A DNA stretch of 64,000 nucleotides, from the NCBI RefSeq assembly GCF_024054565.1, contig NZ_JAMXLR010000055.1, positions 248,001 to 312,000 of the forward strand, given 5' to 3'. The DNA is from Aeoliella straminimaris (GTDB taxonomy: Bacteria > Planctomycetota > Planctomycetia > Pirellulales > Lacipirellulaceae). Below are positions 26,025 through 36,151 of the stretch, in pieces (positions within the stretch are counted from its first letter, which is position 1; every line of letters starts with the position of its first letter). The notes beneath the pieces are model-generated. The model was not told where the DNA came from. It saw only the letters and a program-made list of their open reading frames with translations, and did not search any database. A program made the position numbers and the translations under genes.

Positions 26025-27809
26025 ATGACTGCCAAGTACGTGGTAGGAATCGACCTGGGCACCACCAACTGTGTGCTCGCTTTCGCCCCGCTGGAGGGCG
26101 ATGCGCCGCAAGTGCAATTGCTTCAAGTGCCACAACTGGTGGCCGCCAGCACGGTCGATAGTCGCCAGTCTCTGCCATCGTTCCTGTACCTTGCCCCCGA
26201 ACACGAGGCGGGCGGTGCGCTTGACTTGCCGTGGGCACAGGGACGAAAGTTCTCCACCGGCGAACATGCACGTCGCCAGGGGGCCGAGATGCCCGACCGC
26301 ACGGTGGTGGCCGCCAAGAGCTGGCTGTGCCACAGCCGCGTGGATCGACGCGCGCCGCTATTGCCGTACAACGCCCCCAGCGACGTTGGTAAGGTCTCGC
26401 CGCTAACGGCTTCGCAGCGCTACCTCGAACACCTGGCCGCCGCATGGCAGGCCGAGTATCCCGACGCGCCCCTGGCCGAGCAGCAAGTAGTGCTTACCGT
26501 ACCGGCTTCGTTCGATGCGGCCGCGCGAGAGCTAACCCGCGAGGCAGCCCTGGCGGCCGGCCTGCCAGCGAGCCTGGTGTTGCTCGAAGAACCACAAGCG
26601 GCCGTCTACTCCTGGTTGGCCGAGCGCGGCGACGACTGGCGAAAAGAACTAAAGGCCGGCGATCGCGTCCTGGTGTGCGACATTGGTGGCGGCACCACCG
26701 ACCTGACACTGGTGGACGTCGCCGAAGTGGACGGCGAACTCGCGCTCGAACGACTGGCGGTGGGAGATCACTTGCTGGTAGGGGGCGACAATATGGATCT
26801 CGCGCTGGCGCACCAAGTGGCGGGCTTGTTTGCCGAGCAAGGCGTGAAGCTCGACGCCTGGCAGTCGGTGTCTCTGTGGCACTCGTGCCGCGACGCCAAA
26901 GAGACGTTGTTGGCGCCCGAGGCGCCGGAGTCGCACTCCATCTCCGTGCTGGGACGCGGTAGCAAACTGATTGGCGGCACCGTTTCGGTCGACGTACCGC
27001 GAGCGATGGCCACCGAACTGCTGGTCGGTGGTTTCTTTCCCGAGTGCACGCTCGCCGATCGACCAGAAAAGCGCCGCGTGTCGGGCTTTCAGGAAATCGG
27101 CCTGCCTTTCGAATCGGACGTCGCCATCACCCGGCACCTGGCCGCGTTTCTCGCGGCGCACGCCGACGATGGGCAAGGCGCGGCCTACCCGACGCACGTT
27201 TTGTTCAACGGTGGTGTGTTCAAGGCAAACTTGCTTCGCTCGCTGGTACTGGAGATTATCGGCAAATGGGCCGGCGACGCACCGCCGGCGGCCGAACTGC
27301 CCGGTGGTCGCGATTTGGACAATGCCGTGGCACGGGGCGCTGCGTTCTATGGTTGGACCAAGGATCATGGCGGTGTCCGCATCCGCGGCGGTGTGGCCCG
27401 CTCATACTACGTTGGCATCGAATCGGCTGGCCTGGCCATTCCCGGCATGCCACGCCCGATGAGGGCGCTGTGCGTTGTGCCGTTCGGCATGGAAGAAGGC
27501 ACCTCGGTCGACGTGCCCTCGGGCGAGATTGGCCTGGTACTCGGCGAGCCGGCCCACTTCCGGTTCTTCAGTTCCGCCGTTCGCAACGGCGATCAACCGG
27601 GCGATGTGCTCCCGACCATCGACGAGGAAGAACTCACCGAAACAGATCCCCTTGAGGCAACTCTCGAAAGCACAGCCGACACCGAGGATTCGTACGTGCC
27701 GGTCCGCTTTCAATCGCAAATCACAGAACTCGGCATGTTCGAACTGTGGTGCGTCAGCACAACGTCGGACGAGCGGTGGAAGCTGGAGTTTAACGTCCGC
27801 GAAGCCTAG
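26025..27809 (+). CDS. Hsp70-family ATPase (DnaK-like, divergent)
   Basis: 594 aa. Actin-fold ATPase motifs are intact: phosphate-1 VVGIDLGTTNCVLAF at residue 5, phosphate-2 VLVCDIGGGTTDLTL near 215, VGGDNMD and an adenosine motif region near 395 (LFNGGVFKA). A canonical DnaK C-terminal lid is missing; the last 170 residues form a shorter, divergent beta region (RPMRALCVVPFGMEEGT). This is the Hsp70 subgroup that travels with DUF2760, distinct from the housekeeping DnaK, and there is no grpE or dnaJ nearby. Often two such Hsp70 genes follow DUF2760; only one is present here. Confidence 0.94.
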   Translation: MTAKYVVGIDLGTTNCVLAFAPLEGDAPQVQLLQVPQLVAASTVDSRQSLPSFLYLAPEHEAGGALDLPWAQGRKFSTGEHARRQGAEMPDRTVVAAKSWLCHSRVDRRAPLLPYNAPSDVGKVSPLTASQRYLEHLAAAWQAEYPDAPLAEQQVVLTVPASFDAAARELTREAALAAGLPASLVLLEEPQAAVYSWLAERGDDWRKELKAGDRVLVCDIGGGTTDLTLVDVAEVDGELALERLAVGDHLLVGGDNMDLALAHQVAGLFAEQGVKLDAWQSVSLWHSCRDAKETLLAPEAPESHSISVLGRGSKLIGGTVSVDVPRAMATELLVGGFFPECTLADRPEKRRVSGFQEIGLPFESDVAITRHLAAFLAAHADDGQGAAYPTHVLFNGGVFKANLLRSLVLEIIGKWAGDAPPAAELPGGRDLDNAVARGAAFYGWTKDHGGVRIRGGVARSYYVGIESAGLAIPGMPRPMRALCVVPFGMEEGTSVDVPSGEIGLVLGEPAHFRFFSSAVRNGDQPGDVLPTIDEEELTETDPLEATLESTADTEDSYVPVRFQSQITELGMFELWCVSTTSDERWKLEFNVREA

Positions 27810-28141
27810 TGCGAGCCGCAGTGGACGACATCGATACCGAGTTTTGCGGGCAAGCGAACGCCAACGATCGCCGCTACGTGTTACGATCTTCGCCTGCGCA
27901 AAAGTGTTCGGAGACTCGCATTTTTCCTGCGAAGCGGGCCCTTTCGCCATTTTTCGGATTAGATTGGCTCATTTCGTGAGATTCTTGTCTGTAGCAAGGC
28001 CCCAAAGGACTTATACAATAAGTTATAGAGCTTCTGGGCTTGCTGGATCGTCAAGTGTTTTGCCCGCCGAGACAAAGCGTGTAGAATACCGGACACCCCA
28101 TCGCTTCCCACCTCTCCATCCTCCCCGGAGACAGCGACGAT
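27810..28141. other. intergenic region upstream of the cytochrome/DUF1549 operon
   Basis: 332 bp with no gene. It holds a short palindrome CTTATACAATAAG (28011-28023) in an AT-richer patch, a likely promoter area for the 28142 gene. Nothing else supportable. Confidence 0.45.
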
Positions 28142-31100
28142 ATGAAGGGCGGACAACGCATTGAGTTATTCCTCGCAGCGGCTTGTTTCACTTTGCTTTC
28201 GATTGGTTCGGCGTCCAAGGTCGGGGCCGAAGCACCGATCAGCTACAATCGGCAGATTCGCCCGCTATTGAGCGATCGCTGCTTCCAATGCCATGGCCCC
28301 GATGCGAATCACCGGGAAGCTGGCCTGCGTCTGGATGAGCGCGAGGCAGCCACCAGCGAAACCGACTCGGGCTACATTGCCATTGTTCCCGGCCAACTCG
28401 ACGAAAGCGAACTGGTCGCTCGCATCACGAGCGATGACGAGGGCCTGGTGATGCCCCCGGTCGACTCGGGGAAGTCGCTCAACAAAGAAGAGATCGAACT
28501 GCTCAAGCGTTGGGTCGACCAAGGTGCCGAGTACCAGCCCCACTGGGCGTTTATCGTTCCCAAGCAGGGCAAGCTGCCCGCGGTCGAGCAAAGCGACTGG
28601 CCGCAGGGACCGATTGATCACTACATCTTGGCACGACTTGAGGCCGAGGGCCTAGCGCCGTCGGACGAAACCAATCGCATCACCCTGATCCGCCGCGTGA
28701 CGCTCGACCTGACGGGCCTGCCGCCTACGCGTGAAGAAGTCGAGGCATTCCTGGCCGACCAGTCGCCGGACGCCTATGAACGGTTGGTCGATCGATTGTT
28801 GGCTTCGCCTCACTATGGCGAGCACATGGCGCGCTACTGGCTGGACGCGGTTCGATACGGCGACACACACGGCTTGCACCTGGATAACTATCGCGAGATG
28901 TGGCCCTACCGCGATTGGGTGGTCCGCGCGATGAACAACAACCTGCCGTGGGATCAATTCACGGTTATGCAAATTGCCGGCGACCTGATGCCTGCGGCCT
29001 CGCTGGACGACAAAATCGCCTCGGGCTTCAACCGCTGCCACGTGAGCACGAACGAAGGCGGCTCGATCGCCGAGGAAGTGTACGTCCGCAACGTGGTCGA
29101 CCGAGTTTCGACCACGGGCACCGTGTTCCTGGGTCTGACGATGGGTTGCGCCGTGTGCCACGACCACAAGTTCGACCCCATCACGATGCGCGACTTCTAT
29201 TCGTCGTTCGCGTTCTTCAACAACCTGGACGGCCCGGCGATGGACAACAATCGGGCCGATCCCGCCCCCACGATCAAAGCCCCCACGCCTGAACAGTCCG
29301 AGCAACTCGCCAGCTTGCGAAGCAAGTTGGCCGAGGCCGAGAAGAAACTGGCCCAGCCATGGCCTGAAGTAGATGAGTTGCAGGACCAATGGGAGACCGC
29401 CACTCTGCAGCAGGTCGAGCAGTCGGATAGCGATGCTGCGGCGTTTGGCCTCTGGCACAGCGTGGGACCGTTCCGCAGCGACGTTCGCTACCTGCGCTCA
29501 CGCCGGCATGGCCCCGAAGGCAAGCCCGTTGACCCAGGTCAAACGTTCGAAGTATCCGATGGAGAGACGCTGGCGTGGCAAGAACGCCCGGAATGGATCG
29601 ACGGAGAGATTCACAACGATCTGAGCCAAAAGGTCTCCGCCACGTTCCTGTATCGCCAGATTGTATCTCCCAAGGAACAAACCATTACCATCGGCTTGGG
29701 CACCGACGATGGCGCCAAAGTGTATCTAAATGGAAAGCGCATCTTCCGCACCACTCAGAGCCGAGGCGTTACGCCCAACGAGAATCAAGTTGAACTGAAA
29801 CTCGCCGAAGGTTCCAACGAACTGTTGATCAAGGTGATCAATCACGGGGGAGTTTCCGGTTTCTGCTTCACTCCCCCCGAAGCACGCGAAGGCATGCCGG
29901 CGGAAGTACTGGGTGCCCTGCGGGTCACTAGCGAAGAGCGAAACGCCGAACAGCAAGCCAGCCTACAGCAGCACTACCGGCTGCAGGAATGTCCGCTCGA
30001 CGAGGTGCAACAACTCAAGCAGCAGGTCGACCAGTTGCAGAGCAAGATTGTCGAACTGGAAGCGGCGATCCCCACCACCCTGGTGATGAAGGAGCGGGCC
30101 GAGCCGCGGCCCTCGTTCCTGCTGGCCCGCGGCCAGTACGACGCCCCTGACAAAGAAGCGGGGCCGCTGCCCCGCCAGGTGCCACAGTTCCTTCCTCCAC
30201 TTCCCGAGGGAGCCACGCAAGACCGCCTGGGATACGCCAAATGGCTGGTGATGCCCGAGAACCCACTGATGGCGCGGGTCACGGTCAATCGATTCTGGCA
30301 GCAGTTCTTTGGAATCGGCATCGTCGAAACGGCCGACGACTTCGGTTCGCAGGGCTCCTGGCCCAGCCATCCAGAGCTACTGGATTGGCTGGCAGTTGAT
30401 TTCCGCGAGCATGGTTGGGACGTCAAACGGCTGGTGAAGCAGATCGTCATGTCACGAACGTATCGCCAATCGTCGAAGACCACGTCAGAGTTGCTGGAGG
30501 TCGATCCGCGAAATCGCCTCCTGGCTCGAGGACCACGATTCCGCCTGGATGCCGAGGTGATTCGCGACCAAGCGCTGGCGGTCAGCGGACTGCTGGTCGA
30601 CCAGCAGGGTGGTCCCAGCGTCAAACCTCCGCAGCCCGACGGCCTGTGGAAGGCCGTGGCCTACACGGGCTCGAACACCCGCCTGTTCGTTGCGGACACA
30701 GAAGCGGAGAAGGTGCATCGCCGCAGTCTCTACACGTTCTGGAAGCGCACTTCGCCTCCACCGCAAATGACCACACTCGACGCTCCTTCGCGTGAGGCCT
30801 GCGTCGTACGCCGCGAACGAACCAACACTCCATTGGCCGCGCTGCTGCTATTGAACGACCCGCAATACGTCGAAGCGGCACGAGCATTGGCTCAGCGGTC
30901 GATGCTCGAAGCGGGGGGACCACAAGGGAAGATAGCCGAGACCATGCTGCAACTGTCGTTGCTGCGTAAGCCCACCCAGCAGGAGATCGATCGCCTGGTC
31001 TCCGTATACAACGAGAGCCTGCCACGCTACCAGCAAGATGCCGAAGCGGCCGTCAAGCTGCTCGGCACGGGCGTGGCCCCGGTCAGCGAAGAACTCGACC

Positions 31101-31174
31101 GCGCGGAACTTGCGGCCTGGACTCTGGCAGCCAACGTCGTACTCAACCTGGACGAAGTACTCACTAAGGAGTGA
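28142..31174 (+). CDS. secreted cytochrome c-like DUF1549/DUF1553 protein
   Basis: 1010 aa with signal peptide (cleaved near VGA-EAP). The planctomycete cytochrome C domain holds one heme site, C47-F-Q-C50-H51, with a later Met in GLVMPPVDSGKS. DUF1549 spans about 155-365 (DHYILARLEAEGL, RVTLDLTGLPPT, MGCAVCHDHKFDP, a second C-x-x-C-H). A PA14-like beta insert is at about 490-590 (GTDDGAKVYLNGK), a coiled coil near 625-650 and DUF1553 at about 700-960 (VNRFWQQFFG, RQSSK, RERTNTPLAALLLLNDP). It forms an operon with the DUF1501 gene 36 nt downstream, the standard planctomycete pair, probably periplasmic redox or carbohydrate processing; the substrate is unknown. Confidence 0.94.
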   Translation: MKGGQRIELFLAAACFTLLSIGSASKVGAEAPISYNRQIRPLLSDRCFQCHGPDANHREAGLRLDEREAATSETDSGYIAIVPGQLDESELVARITSDDEGLVMPPVDSGKSLNKEEIELLKRWVDQGAEYQPHWAFIVPKQGKLPAVEQSDWPQGPIDHYILARLEAEGLAPSDETNRITLIRRVTLDLTGLPPTREEVEAFLADQSPDAYERLVDRLLASPHYGEHMARYWLDAVRYGDTHGLHLDNYREMWPYRDWVVRAMNNNLPWDQFTVMQIAGDLMPAASLDDKIASGFNRCHVSTNEGGSIAEEVYVRNVVDRVSTTGTVFLGLTMGCAVCHDHKFDPITMRDFYSSFAFFNNLDGPAMDNNRADPAPTIKAPTPEQSEQLASLRSKLAEAEKKLAQPWPEVDELQDQWETATLQQVEQSDSDAAAFGLWHSVGPFRSDVRYLRSRRHGPEGKPVDPGQTFEVSDGETLAWQERPEWIDGEIHNDLSQKVSATFLYRQIVSPKEQTITIGLGTDDGAKVYLNGKRIFRTTQSRGVTPNENQVELKLAEGSNELLIKVINHGGVSGFCFTPPEAREGMPAEVLGALRVTSEERNAEQQASLQQHYRLQECPLDEVQQLKQQVDQLQSKIVELEAAIPTTLVMKERAEPRPSFLLARGQYDAPDKEAGPLPRQVPQFLPPLPEGATQDRLGYAKWLVMPENPLMARVTVNRFWQQFFGIGIVETADDFGSQGSWPSHPELLDWLAVDFREHGWDVKRLVKQIVMSRTYRQSSKTTSELLEVDPRNRLLARGPRFRLDAEVIRDQALAVSGLLVDQQGGPSVKPPQPDGLWKAVAYTGSNTRLFVADTEAEKVHRRSLYTFWKRTSPPPQMTTLDAPSREACVVRRERTNTPLAALLLLNDPQYVEAARALAQRSMLEAGGPQGKIAETMLQLSLLRKPTQQEIDRLVSVYNESLPRYQQDAEAAVKLLGTGVAPVSEELDRAELAAWTLAANVVLNLDEVLTKE

Positions 31175-31210
31175 GTTCTCTCCCAACTTCCCCCAATTTC
31201 AGGCACGGTT

Positions 31211-32713
31211 ATGACTCCAGTTGAGCAATACCTTCAGCATCTAACGCGCCGCCACTTCTTTGCCCAAGGAGCCATGGGGCTGGGCACGGCGGCTCTGGCG
31301 TCGATGGGTATGGCGCCGACGGCCCAAGCCAAGTCGTCCGTCGGTATTCCTTCGGTCCCGCACTTCGCCCCCAAGGCTAAGCGAGCCATCTACCTGTTCA
31401 TGGCCGGGGCGCCATCGCCCCCCGACCTGTTCGATTACAAACCGAAGATGGTCGACAAGCTGAAGGTCGATCTGCGCGGCGAGAAATATGAAGACGGTTC
31501 GCCCGTCCTGCGGACGCGTGTCACCACGATGACATCGGGGCAGTCGGCATTTCCCATCGCACCGACTCGATATAAGTTCGCCCAGCATGGCAAGAGCGGG
31601 GCATGGGTCAGCGAACTGCTGCCCTATACGGCCAAGATGGTGGACGACATTTCCATCATCCGCTCGATGTGGACCGAGGCCATCAATCACGACCCGGCCA
31701 TCACCTACATCAACACAGGCAATCAGCTACCGGGCTACCCGAGCCTGGGAGCGTGGCTCAGCTACGGCCTGGGGAGCGAAAACGCCGATCTGCCTTCGTT
31801 TGTGGTGATGACCCCCAGTTGGACCGGCCGGCAGGAGGCTCAAGCCTTGTACAACCGGCTGTGGGGCACTGGCTTCCTGCCCAGCAAGCACCAGGGCGTG
31901 GCACTCCGTTCAGCCGGCGACCCCGTACTATTCCTCTCCAACCCTCCAGGCGTTGACGCCAGCGACCGCCGACGCGTGCTCGATTCCATTGCCGCGTTCA
32001 ACCAGGATCACTACGAACAATACGCCGACCCGGAAACGTCGGCCCGCATCGCGCAGTACGAGATGGCCTACCGGATGCAAACATCGGTACCGGAACTGAC
32101 CGACATCTCCGACGAGCCCGACCACGTGCTCGACATGTACGGCCCTGATGTACAAAAGCCGGGCACGTTCGCCGCAAGCTGTCTGCTCGCGCGTCGCATG
32201 GTCGAGCGCGGTGTACGCTTCACCCAGATATTCCATCGCGGGTGGGATCAACACTTCAACATCCCGGTCGACCTGCCCAACCAATGTCGCGACGTCGATC
32301 AGCCAAGTTGGGCACTGGTGCAGGACTTGAAAAACCGTGGACTGCTGGACGACACCCTGGTGATCTGGGGTGGCGAGTTCGGACGCACCATTTACTGCCA
32401 GGGAGCGCTGACCGATAAAACGTACGGCCGCGACCATCATCCGGGCTGCTTCACCGTCTGGATGGCCGGCGGCGGAGTGAAAGGTGGCGTCGTCCACGGC
32501 ACGACCGACGATTACGGCTGTAACATCGTCGATGCCTCGGGCGCACCGACCGATAAATTCGAAGACGGTGCCGTTCACATCCGAGACTTGAATGCCACGA
32601 TCCTGCATCAATTGGGCATCGATCACGAGAAGCTGAGCATCAAGTTCCGCGGCCTCGATCAACGTTTGACGGGCGTGGAAGAAGCACGTGTGGTAACGCC
32701 CGTGCTGGGATAA
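31211..32713 (+). CDS. Tat-exported DUF1501 protein
   Basis: 500 aa. Tat signal [15 protein letters not shown] at residues 11-25, cleaved after AQA. DUF1501 belongs to the alkaline-phosphatase/sulfatase-like superfamily: [56 protein letters not shown] and the late [10 protein letters not shown] block are present. It is nearly always co-encoded with DUF1549/DUF1553 proteins, as here. The combination suggests a secreted two-protein system, with DUF1501 possibly hydrolytic; no reaction is established. Confidence 0.96.
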   Translation: MTPVEQYLQHLTRRHFFAQGAMGLGTAALASMGMAPTAQAKSSVGIPSVPHFAPKAKRAIYLFMAGAPSPPDLFDYKPKMVDKLKVDLRGEKYEDGSPVLRTRVTTMTSGQSAFPIAPTRYKFAQHGKSGAWVSELLPYTAKMVDDISIIRSMWTEAINHDPAITYINTGNQLPGYPSLGAWLSYGLGSENADLPSFVVMTPSWTGRQEAQALYNRLWGTGFLPSKHQGVALRSAGDPVLFLSNPPGVDASDRRRVLDSIAAFNQDHYEQYADPETSARIAQYEMAYRMQTSVPELTDISDEPDHVLDMYGPDVQKPGTFAASCLLARRMVERGVRFTQIFHRGWDQHFNIPVDLPNQCRDVDQPSWALVQDLKNRGLLDDTLVIWGGEFGRTIYCQGALTDKTYGRDHHPGCFTVWMAGGGVKGGVVHGTTDDYGCNIVDASGAPTDKFEDGAVHIRDLNATILHQLGIDHEKLSIKFRGLDQRLTGVEEARVVTPVLG

Positions 32714-32732
32714 TCGAGCGAGACTGGATTGG

Positions 32733-34025
32733 ATGATAACACCCATGGAACGGTTCTTCCTCGCCGTGGCTCTGCTGTGCATGAGCCAGCTGACATCGGC
32801 ACAAACCATCGAATCGAAGTATCAAGGTGAGTTTCCCACGGCCACATCAAAGAAGGGCCTGCAGGTCGAGATGGCCGACGACGCCCTGGCATTGGGCGTG
32901 AAGCACGCCACGATGAATATCGACCTAGCCCGCCTGGCCGTGCCAGCGGGGCAGCCGGCAGGCGGCGACACACTAAGTTTCGAATCAGACGGCCACACTT
33001 ACGCGGTTCGCAAGGGCTACTTGGAAGCACTCGAATCTACCATTCGTACGCTCAGTGACGAGGGCGTGCTGGTCTACGCCATTTTGCTGGTGTACGAGTC
33101 GGGCGACCCGGCCGTCAACCAGTTAATGCTGCACCCGAAGTACGACTCCGCCGCGCCCAATCACCTGGGCGCCCCCAACATCGAGACCGACGAGGGCCGG
33201 CGGTACTTGGAAGCACTGATCGGCTTTCTGGCCGAACGGTGGTCGAATCCCTCAGGCGAGCACGGCCGCGTAGTGGGTTACATCGTCGGCAACGAGGTCA
33301 ACTCGCATTGGTATTGGAACAACATCGGTGGGGCTTCGTTCGACGAGCTTGCCGACGTGTATTGGCAGACACTCAAGCTGGTGCACCACGCCGTGCGTCG
33401 ACAGGCATCGTGGCCGCGGGTGTATGTTTCGCTCGAGCATCACTGGAGTATCCGCTATCCGGCCGCAGATGCCGATCAAGCGTTTGCCAGCCGAAAGCTG
33501 CTGGACGACTTCGCCCGCCGCGGCCAGGAGTCGCCCGACGACAACTTTGACTGGCACGTGGCCTTTCATCCGTACCCAGAGAACCTGTTCGAACCGCGAT
33601 TCTGGAACGACCAGACGGCGCTACCCACCATCGACTCACCGCGGATCACGTTCAAAAACCTTGAACAACTGACGAGCTATCTGGCTCAGCCCGAACTGCG
33701 TTACCAAGGGCAGCCCCGGCATGTGATTCTCAGCGAACAGGGCTTCCACACGCCCGATGGGCCTGACGGCGAGGCCATTCAAGCGGCCGCCTACTGCGCC
33801 GCGTACCGCAAGATCGCAGAGCTGGACGGCATCGACGCGTTCATACTGCACCGGCATGTCGACCATCCCCACGAGGGAGGCTTACGACTTGGCCTGCGAA
33901 CCCGCGAGCCAGATGGCAGCCGCCGGGCAAAGAAGATCTATGAATGCTTCCGCACGGCCGACACGCCAGAGTGGCGCGAGGCGTTCGAGTTCGCGCTACC
34001 CATTGTGGGCCGCGAGAGTTGGTAA
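32733..34025 (+). CDS. secreted DUF5722 protein, GH-A-like candidate glycosidase
   Basis: 430 aa with signal peptide (ATG 32733 or 32745, cleavage at TSAQ). The sequence reads as a TIM barrel of the DUF5722 family: VKHATMNIDLARL (strand 1), VLVYAILLVYE, VVGYIVGNEVNSHWYW, DWHVAFHPYPENL and HVILSEQGFHTP. The N-E pair at 187-188 after strand 4 and Glu335 after strand 7 match the acid/base and nucleophile positions of clan GH-A glycosidases. This is inference from motif spacing. It lies 19 nt after the DUF1501 gene, in the same operon, which would fit a polysaccharide-processing role. Confidence 0.86.
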   Translation: MITPMERFFLAVALLCMSQLTSAQTIESKYQGEFPTATSKKGLQVEMADDALALGVKHATMNIDLARLAVPAGQPAGGDTLSFESDGHTYAVRKGYLEALESTIRTLSDEGVLVYAILLVYESGDPAVNQLMLHPKYDSAAPNHLGAPNIETDEGRRYLEALIGFLAERWSNPSGEHGRVVGYIVGNEVNSHWYWNNIGGASFDELADVYWQTLKLVHHAVRRQASWPRVYVSLEHHWSIRYPAADADQAFASRKLLDDFARRGQESPDDNFDWHVAFHPYPENLFEPRFWNDQTALPTIDSPRITFKNLEQLTSYLAQPELRYQGQPRHVILSEQGFHTPDGPDGEAIQAAAYCAAYRKIAELDGIDAFILHRHVDHPHEGGLRLGLRTREPDGSRRAKKIYECFRTADTPEWREAFEFALPIVGRESW

Positions 34026-34031
34026 CCCCGC

Positions 34032-35057
34032 TCAGGCCGGGGCGTGGCTGCGCTCGCCCAGTCGCCTGAGCAGTTCGGCTGCGGCGCCACTGTCGATGGC
34101 TTCAGCGGCTTTCATGGCGGCAGTCTTCGGGTCGTTAGTCTTGCCGGCTGCCAGCAGCCCGGCGGCGGCGTTGAGCACCACGACGTCGCGCGGAGCGCCC
34201 AATTCCCCAGCAAGCAATCGACTTACCAGCGCCGCACTTTCCTCAGGCGTTTCGATCTGCAGCGCGTCGAGCGGCGACGTGGTGAGCCCAAAATCGGCGG
34301 GCGACCACTCGAACTCTTCGATCCCCTCGGGCGTGACAGACAACACGCGAGTCGTGGTGCTGCAGGTTACGTCGCCCATGCCATCGGCGCCATGGACGAC
34401 CAAAGTTCGTCTCGTGCCCAACCGGTGCATGGCCTGGGCCAGCAAGTCCTGTTGATTCGCCAGGCCAGCGCCCAGCAGTTGGAACTCGGCACCAGCGGGA
34501 TTGGCGAGCGGACCGAGCAAATTAAACACGGTGCGGATGCCAAGTTTCTTTCGCACGGGGGCTACATGCCGCATGGAAGGATGGGCAAGCGGGGCAAAAC
34601 AGAAGCACAATCCCAGTTCGTCGAGGCACGCTTCAACCTGCTCCCGCGTGGCGTCGAGATTCACCCCCAGGGCTGCTAACACGTCGGCTGAACCACTGCG
34701 ACTGGTTACACTACGATTGCCGTGCTTGGCCACGGGCACACCCGCGGCGGCGGCTACGATGGCGGCGGTGGTACTGATGTTAAAGGTCTGCGAGCCACCC
34801 CCTCCAGTGCCACAGGTATCGAGCACACCCGCGCGGGAAGAGCGAATGGTGGTCATGTGGCTCCGCATGGAGGCAGCGGCCCCGGCCACTTCGTCGACGG
34901 TTTCGCCCTTGGCGGCCAGACCAGTGAGCAGCAGTGAGATTTCCTCGTCGGTCGAGGTCCCCTCCATCATCAGGTCCATGGCACCCTGCATTTCTGCCAT
35001 GGTAAGGTCGATTCCCCCGACCACACGTCCGACAATCTCAGCAATCTGGGGATTCAT
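34032..35057 (-). CDS. trpD: anthranilate phosphoribosyltransferase
   Basis: 341 aa from ATG 35057 (an upstream in-frame start adds 12 non-conserved residues). Transfers phosphoribose from PRPP to anthranilate, second step of tryptophan synthesis. Visible: the PRPP/pyrophosphate loop CGTGGGGSQTFNIST (82-96), KHGNRSVTSRSGSADVL (111-127) for anthranilate and phosphate contact, the Mg2+-binding D-G-M block VHGADGMGDVT, and the GP-x-x-NP-like LLGPLANPAG. No other trp gene is adjacent. Its stop is 6 nt from the stop of the convergent DUF5722 gene. Confidence 0.96.
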   Translation of the reverse strand: MNPQIAEIVGRVVGGIDLTMAEMQGAMDLMMEGTSTDEEISLLLTGLAAKGETVDEVAGAAASMRSHMTTIRSSRAGVLDTCGTGGGGSQTFNISTTAAIVAAAAGVPVAKHGNRSVTSRSGSADVLAALGVNLDATREQVEACLDELGLCFCFAPLAHPSMRHVAPVRKKLGIRTVFNLLGPLANPAGAEFQLLGAGLANQQDLLAQAMHRLGTRRTLVVHGADGMGDVTCSTTTRVLSVTPEGIEEFEWSPADFGLTTSPLDALQIETPEESAALVSRLLAGELGAPRDVVVLNAAAGLLAAGKTNDPKTAAMKAAEAIDSGAAAELLRRLGERSHAPA

Positions 35058-35099
35058 TCTCGTCCTGCCTATCCCTTGGAAAGCGCAACCCACATTGTG

Positions 35100-35122
35100 T
35101 TATCTTGGGCGGTTTAAGATAA
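35100..35122. promoter_or_regulatory. inverted repeat in the trpD / nucleoside hydrolase divergent spacer
   Basis: TTATCTT (35100-35106) and AAGATAA (35116-35122) form a perfect 7-bp inverted repeat in the 135-bp spacer between trpD and the divergent hydrolase gene, a possible operator. No protein ligand can be inferred. Confidence 0.35.
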
Positions 35123-35192
35123 AGGAAGTTGCAGCCGAAGCCTAGCGGTCGGCAACCCCACAAGGATCGAGTGACAACCGCACGAGGAATTG

Positions 35193-36122
35193 ATGCCCCG
35201 TAAAGTAATCTTGGACATGGACCCCGGCTACGACGATGCAATCGCCTTGTGTGTGGCGCTTGCGGCCGAAGAGTTGGAAGTGATTTCCGTGACGGCGACA
35301 GGCGGCAACGTCGAACCCAAGCTGGCTAGCCGCAATGTCCAAGCGTTGATTGAACAACTCGATCCGCCCCGCTGGCCGCGGATTGGCGCTGCCTCGCCCG
35401 ACCAGATCTTGCGGGCCGACGCCCGCCACCTGCATGGCGACGATGGTCTTTGTGGTGCCCACTTCCAGGTCGCGCCGCTGGCTAACCAGCATCTCTCGGT
35501 AAAGGTGTTGGGAGACGAGATTCGCAAGTCGCCGGGCAACATCACGGTGGTGGCTACGGGCCCGCTGTCCAACATTTCGGACCTGCTGCGGTGCGAGCCC
35601 GATCTGGCAAGCAAGATTGGCCACCTGATCATCCTGGGCGGCACCGTCTCGGCGCCCGGCAACATCACGGCCGCTGCCGAGTTCAACATTTATTGCGACA
35701 GCGATGCGGCCAGCCAGGTGTTCCGGTCGCCGGTCACCAAGACCATGATTCCTCTGGACCTGACGAACGAGATCGTGCTGGGCTTCGACTTCCTCGAACG
35801 GCTCAAGACGCTTGAATCGCGGACGTCGAAGCTGCTGCAAAAGATCCTGCCCGGAGCCTATCGAAGTTCGCGGCAACACCTGGGCATCGAAGGCATCAAC
35901 GCCCACGACGCGGTGGCGGTGGTCGCTGCGATGCGTCCGTCGCTATTCACTACCCAGCGGCTGTATGGCGATGTCGAGACCAGCGGCACGCTCACCCATG
36001 GTGCCACGGTATTCGATCGGCGTCCGCACAGCGTCGAGCAGCCCAACATGGACGTGGCCGTGGAGATGGACGCGGCCGCGGTCGAAGCGGTAATCGTCGA
36101 CACGCTCCGCAAGGCTCCTTGA
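35193..36122 (+). CDS. inosine-uridine type nucleoside hydrolase
   Basis: 309 aa from ATG 35193, preceded by GAGGAA. Cleaves the N-glycosidic bond of ribonucleosides. The calcium-binding N-terminal cluster DMDPGYDDAIAL (residues 8-19) is the family signature; further motifs are TGGNVEPKLASRN, VATGPLSNIS, ILGGTVSAPGNITAAAEFNI with the Ca2+/substrate region near DSDAA, and the C-terminal NAHDAVAV carrying the last aspartate ligand. No signal peptide, so cytoplasmic nucleoside salvage. No co-encoded transporter. Confidence 0.94.
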   Translation: MPRKVILDMDPGYDDAIALCVALAAEELEVISVTATGGNVEPKLASRNVQALIEQLDPPRWPRIGAASPDQILRADARHLHGDDGLCGAHFQVAPLANQHLSVKVLGDEIRKSPGNITVVATGPLSNISDLLRCEPDLASKIGHLIILGGTVSAPGNITAAAEFNIYCDSDAASQVFRSPVTKTMIPLDLTNEIVLGFDFLERLKTLESRTSKLLQKILPGAYRSSRQHLGIEGINAHDAVAVVAAMRPSLFTTQRLYGDVETSGTLTHGATVFDRRPHSVEQPNMDVAVEMDAAAVEAVIVDTLRKAP

Positions 36123-36151
36123 GCCCAGAGTGCTCAGCAAGCCCTAAACGA

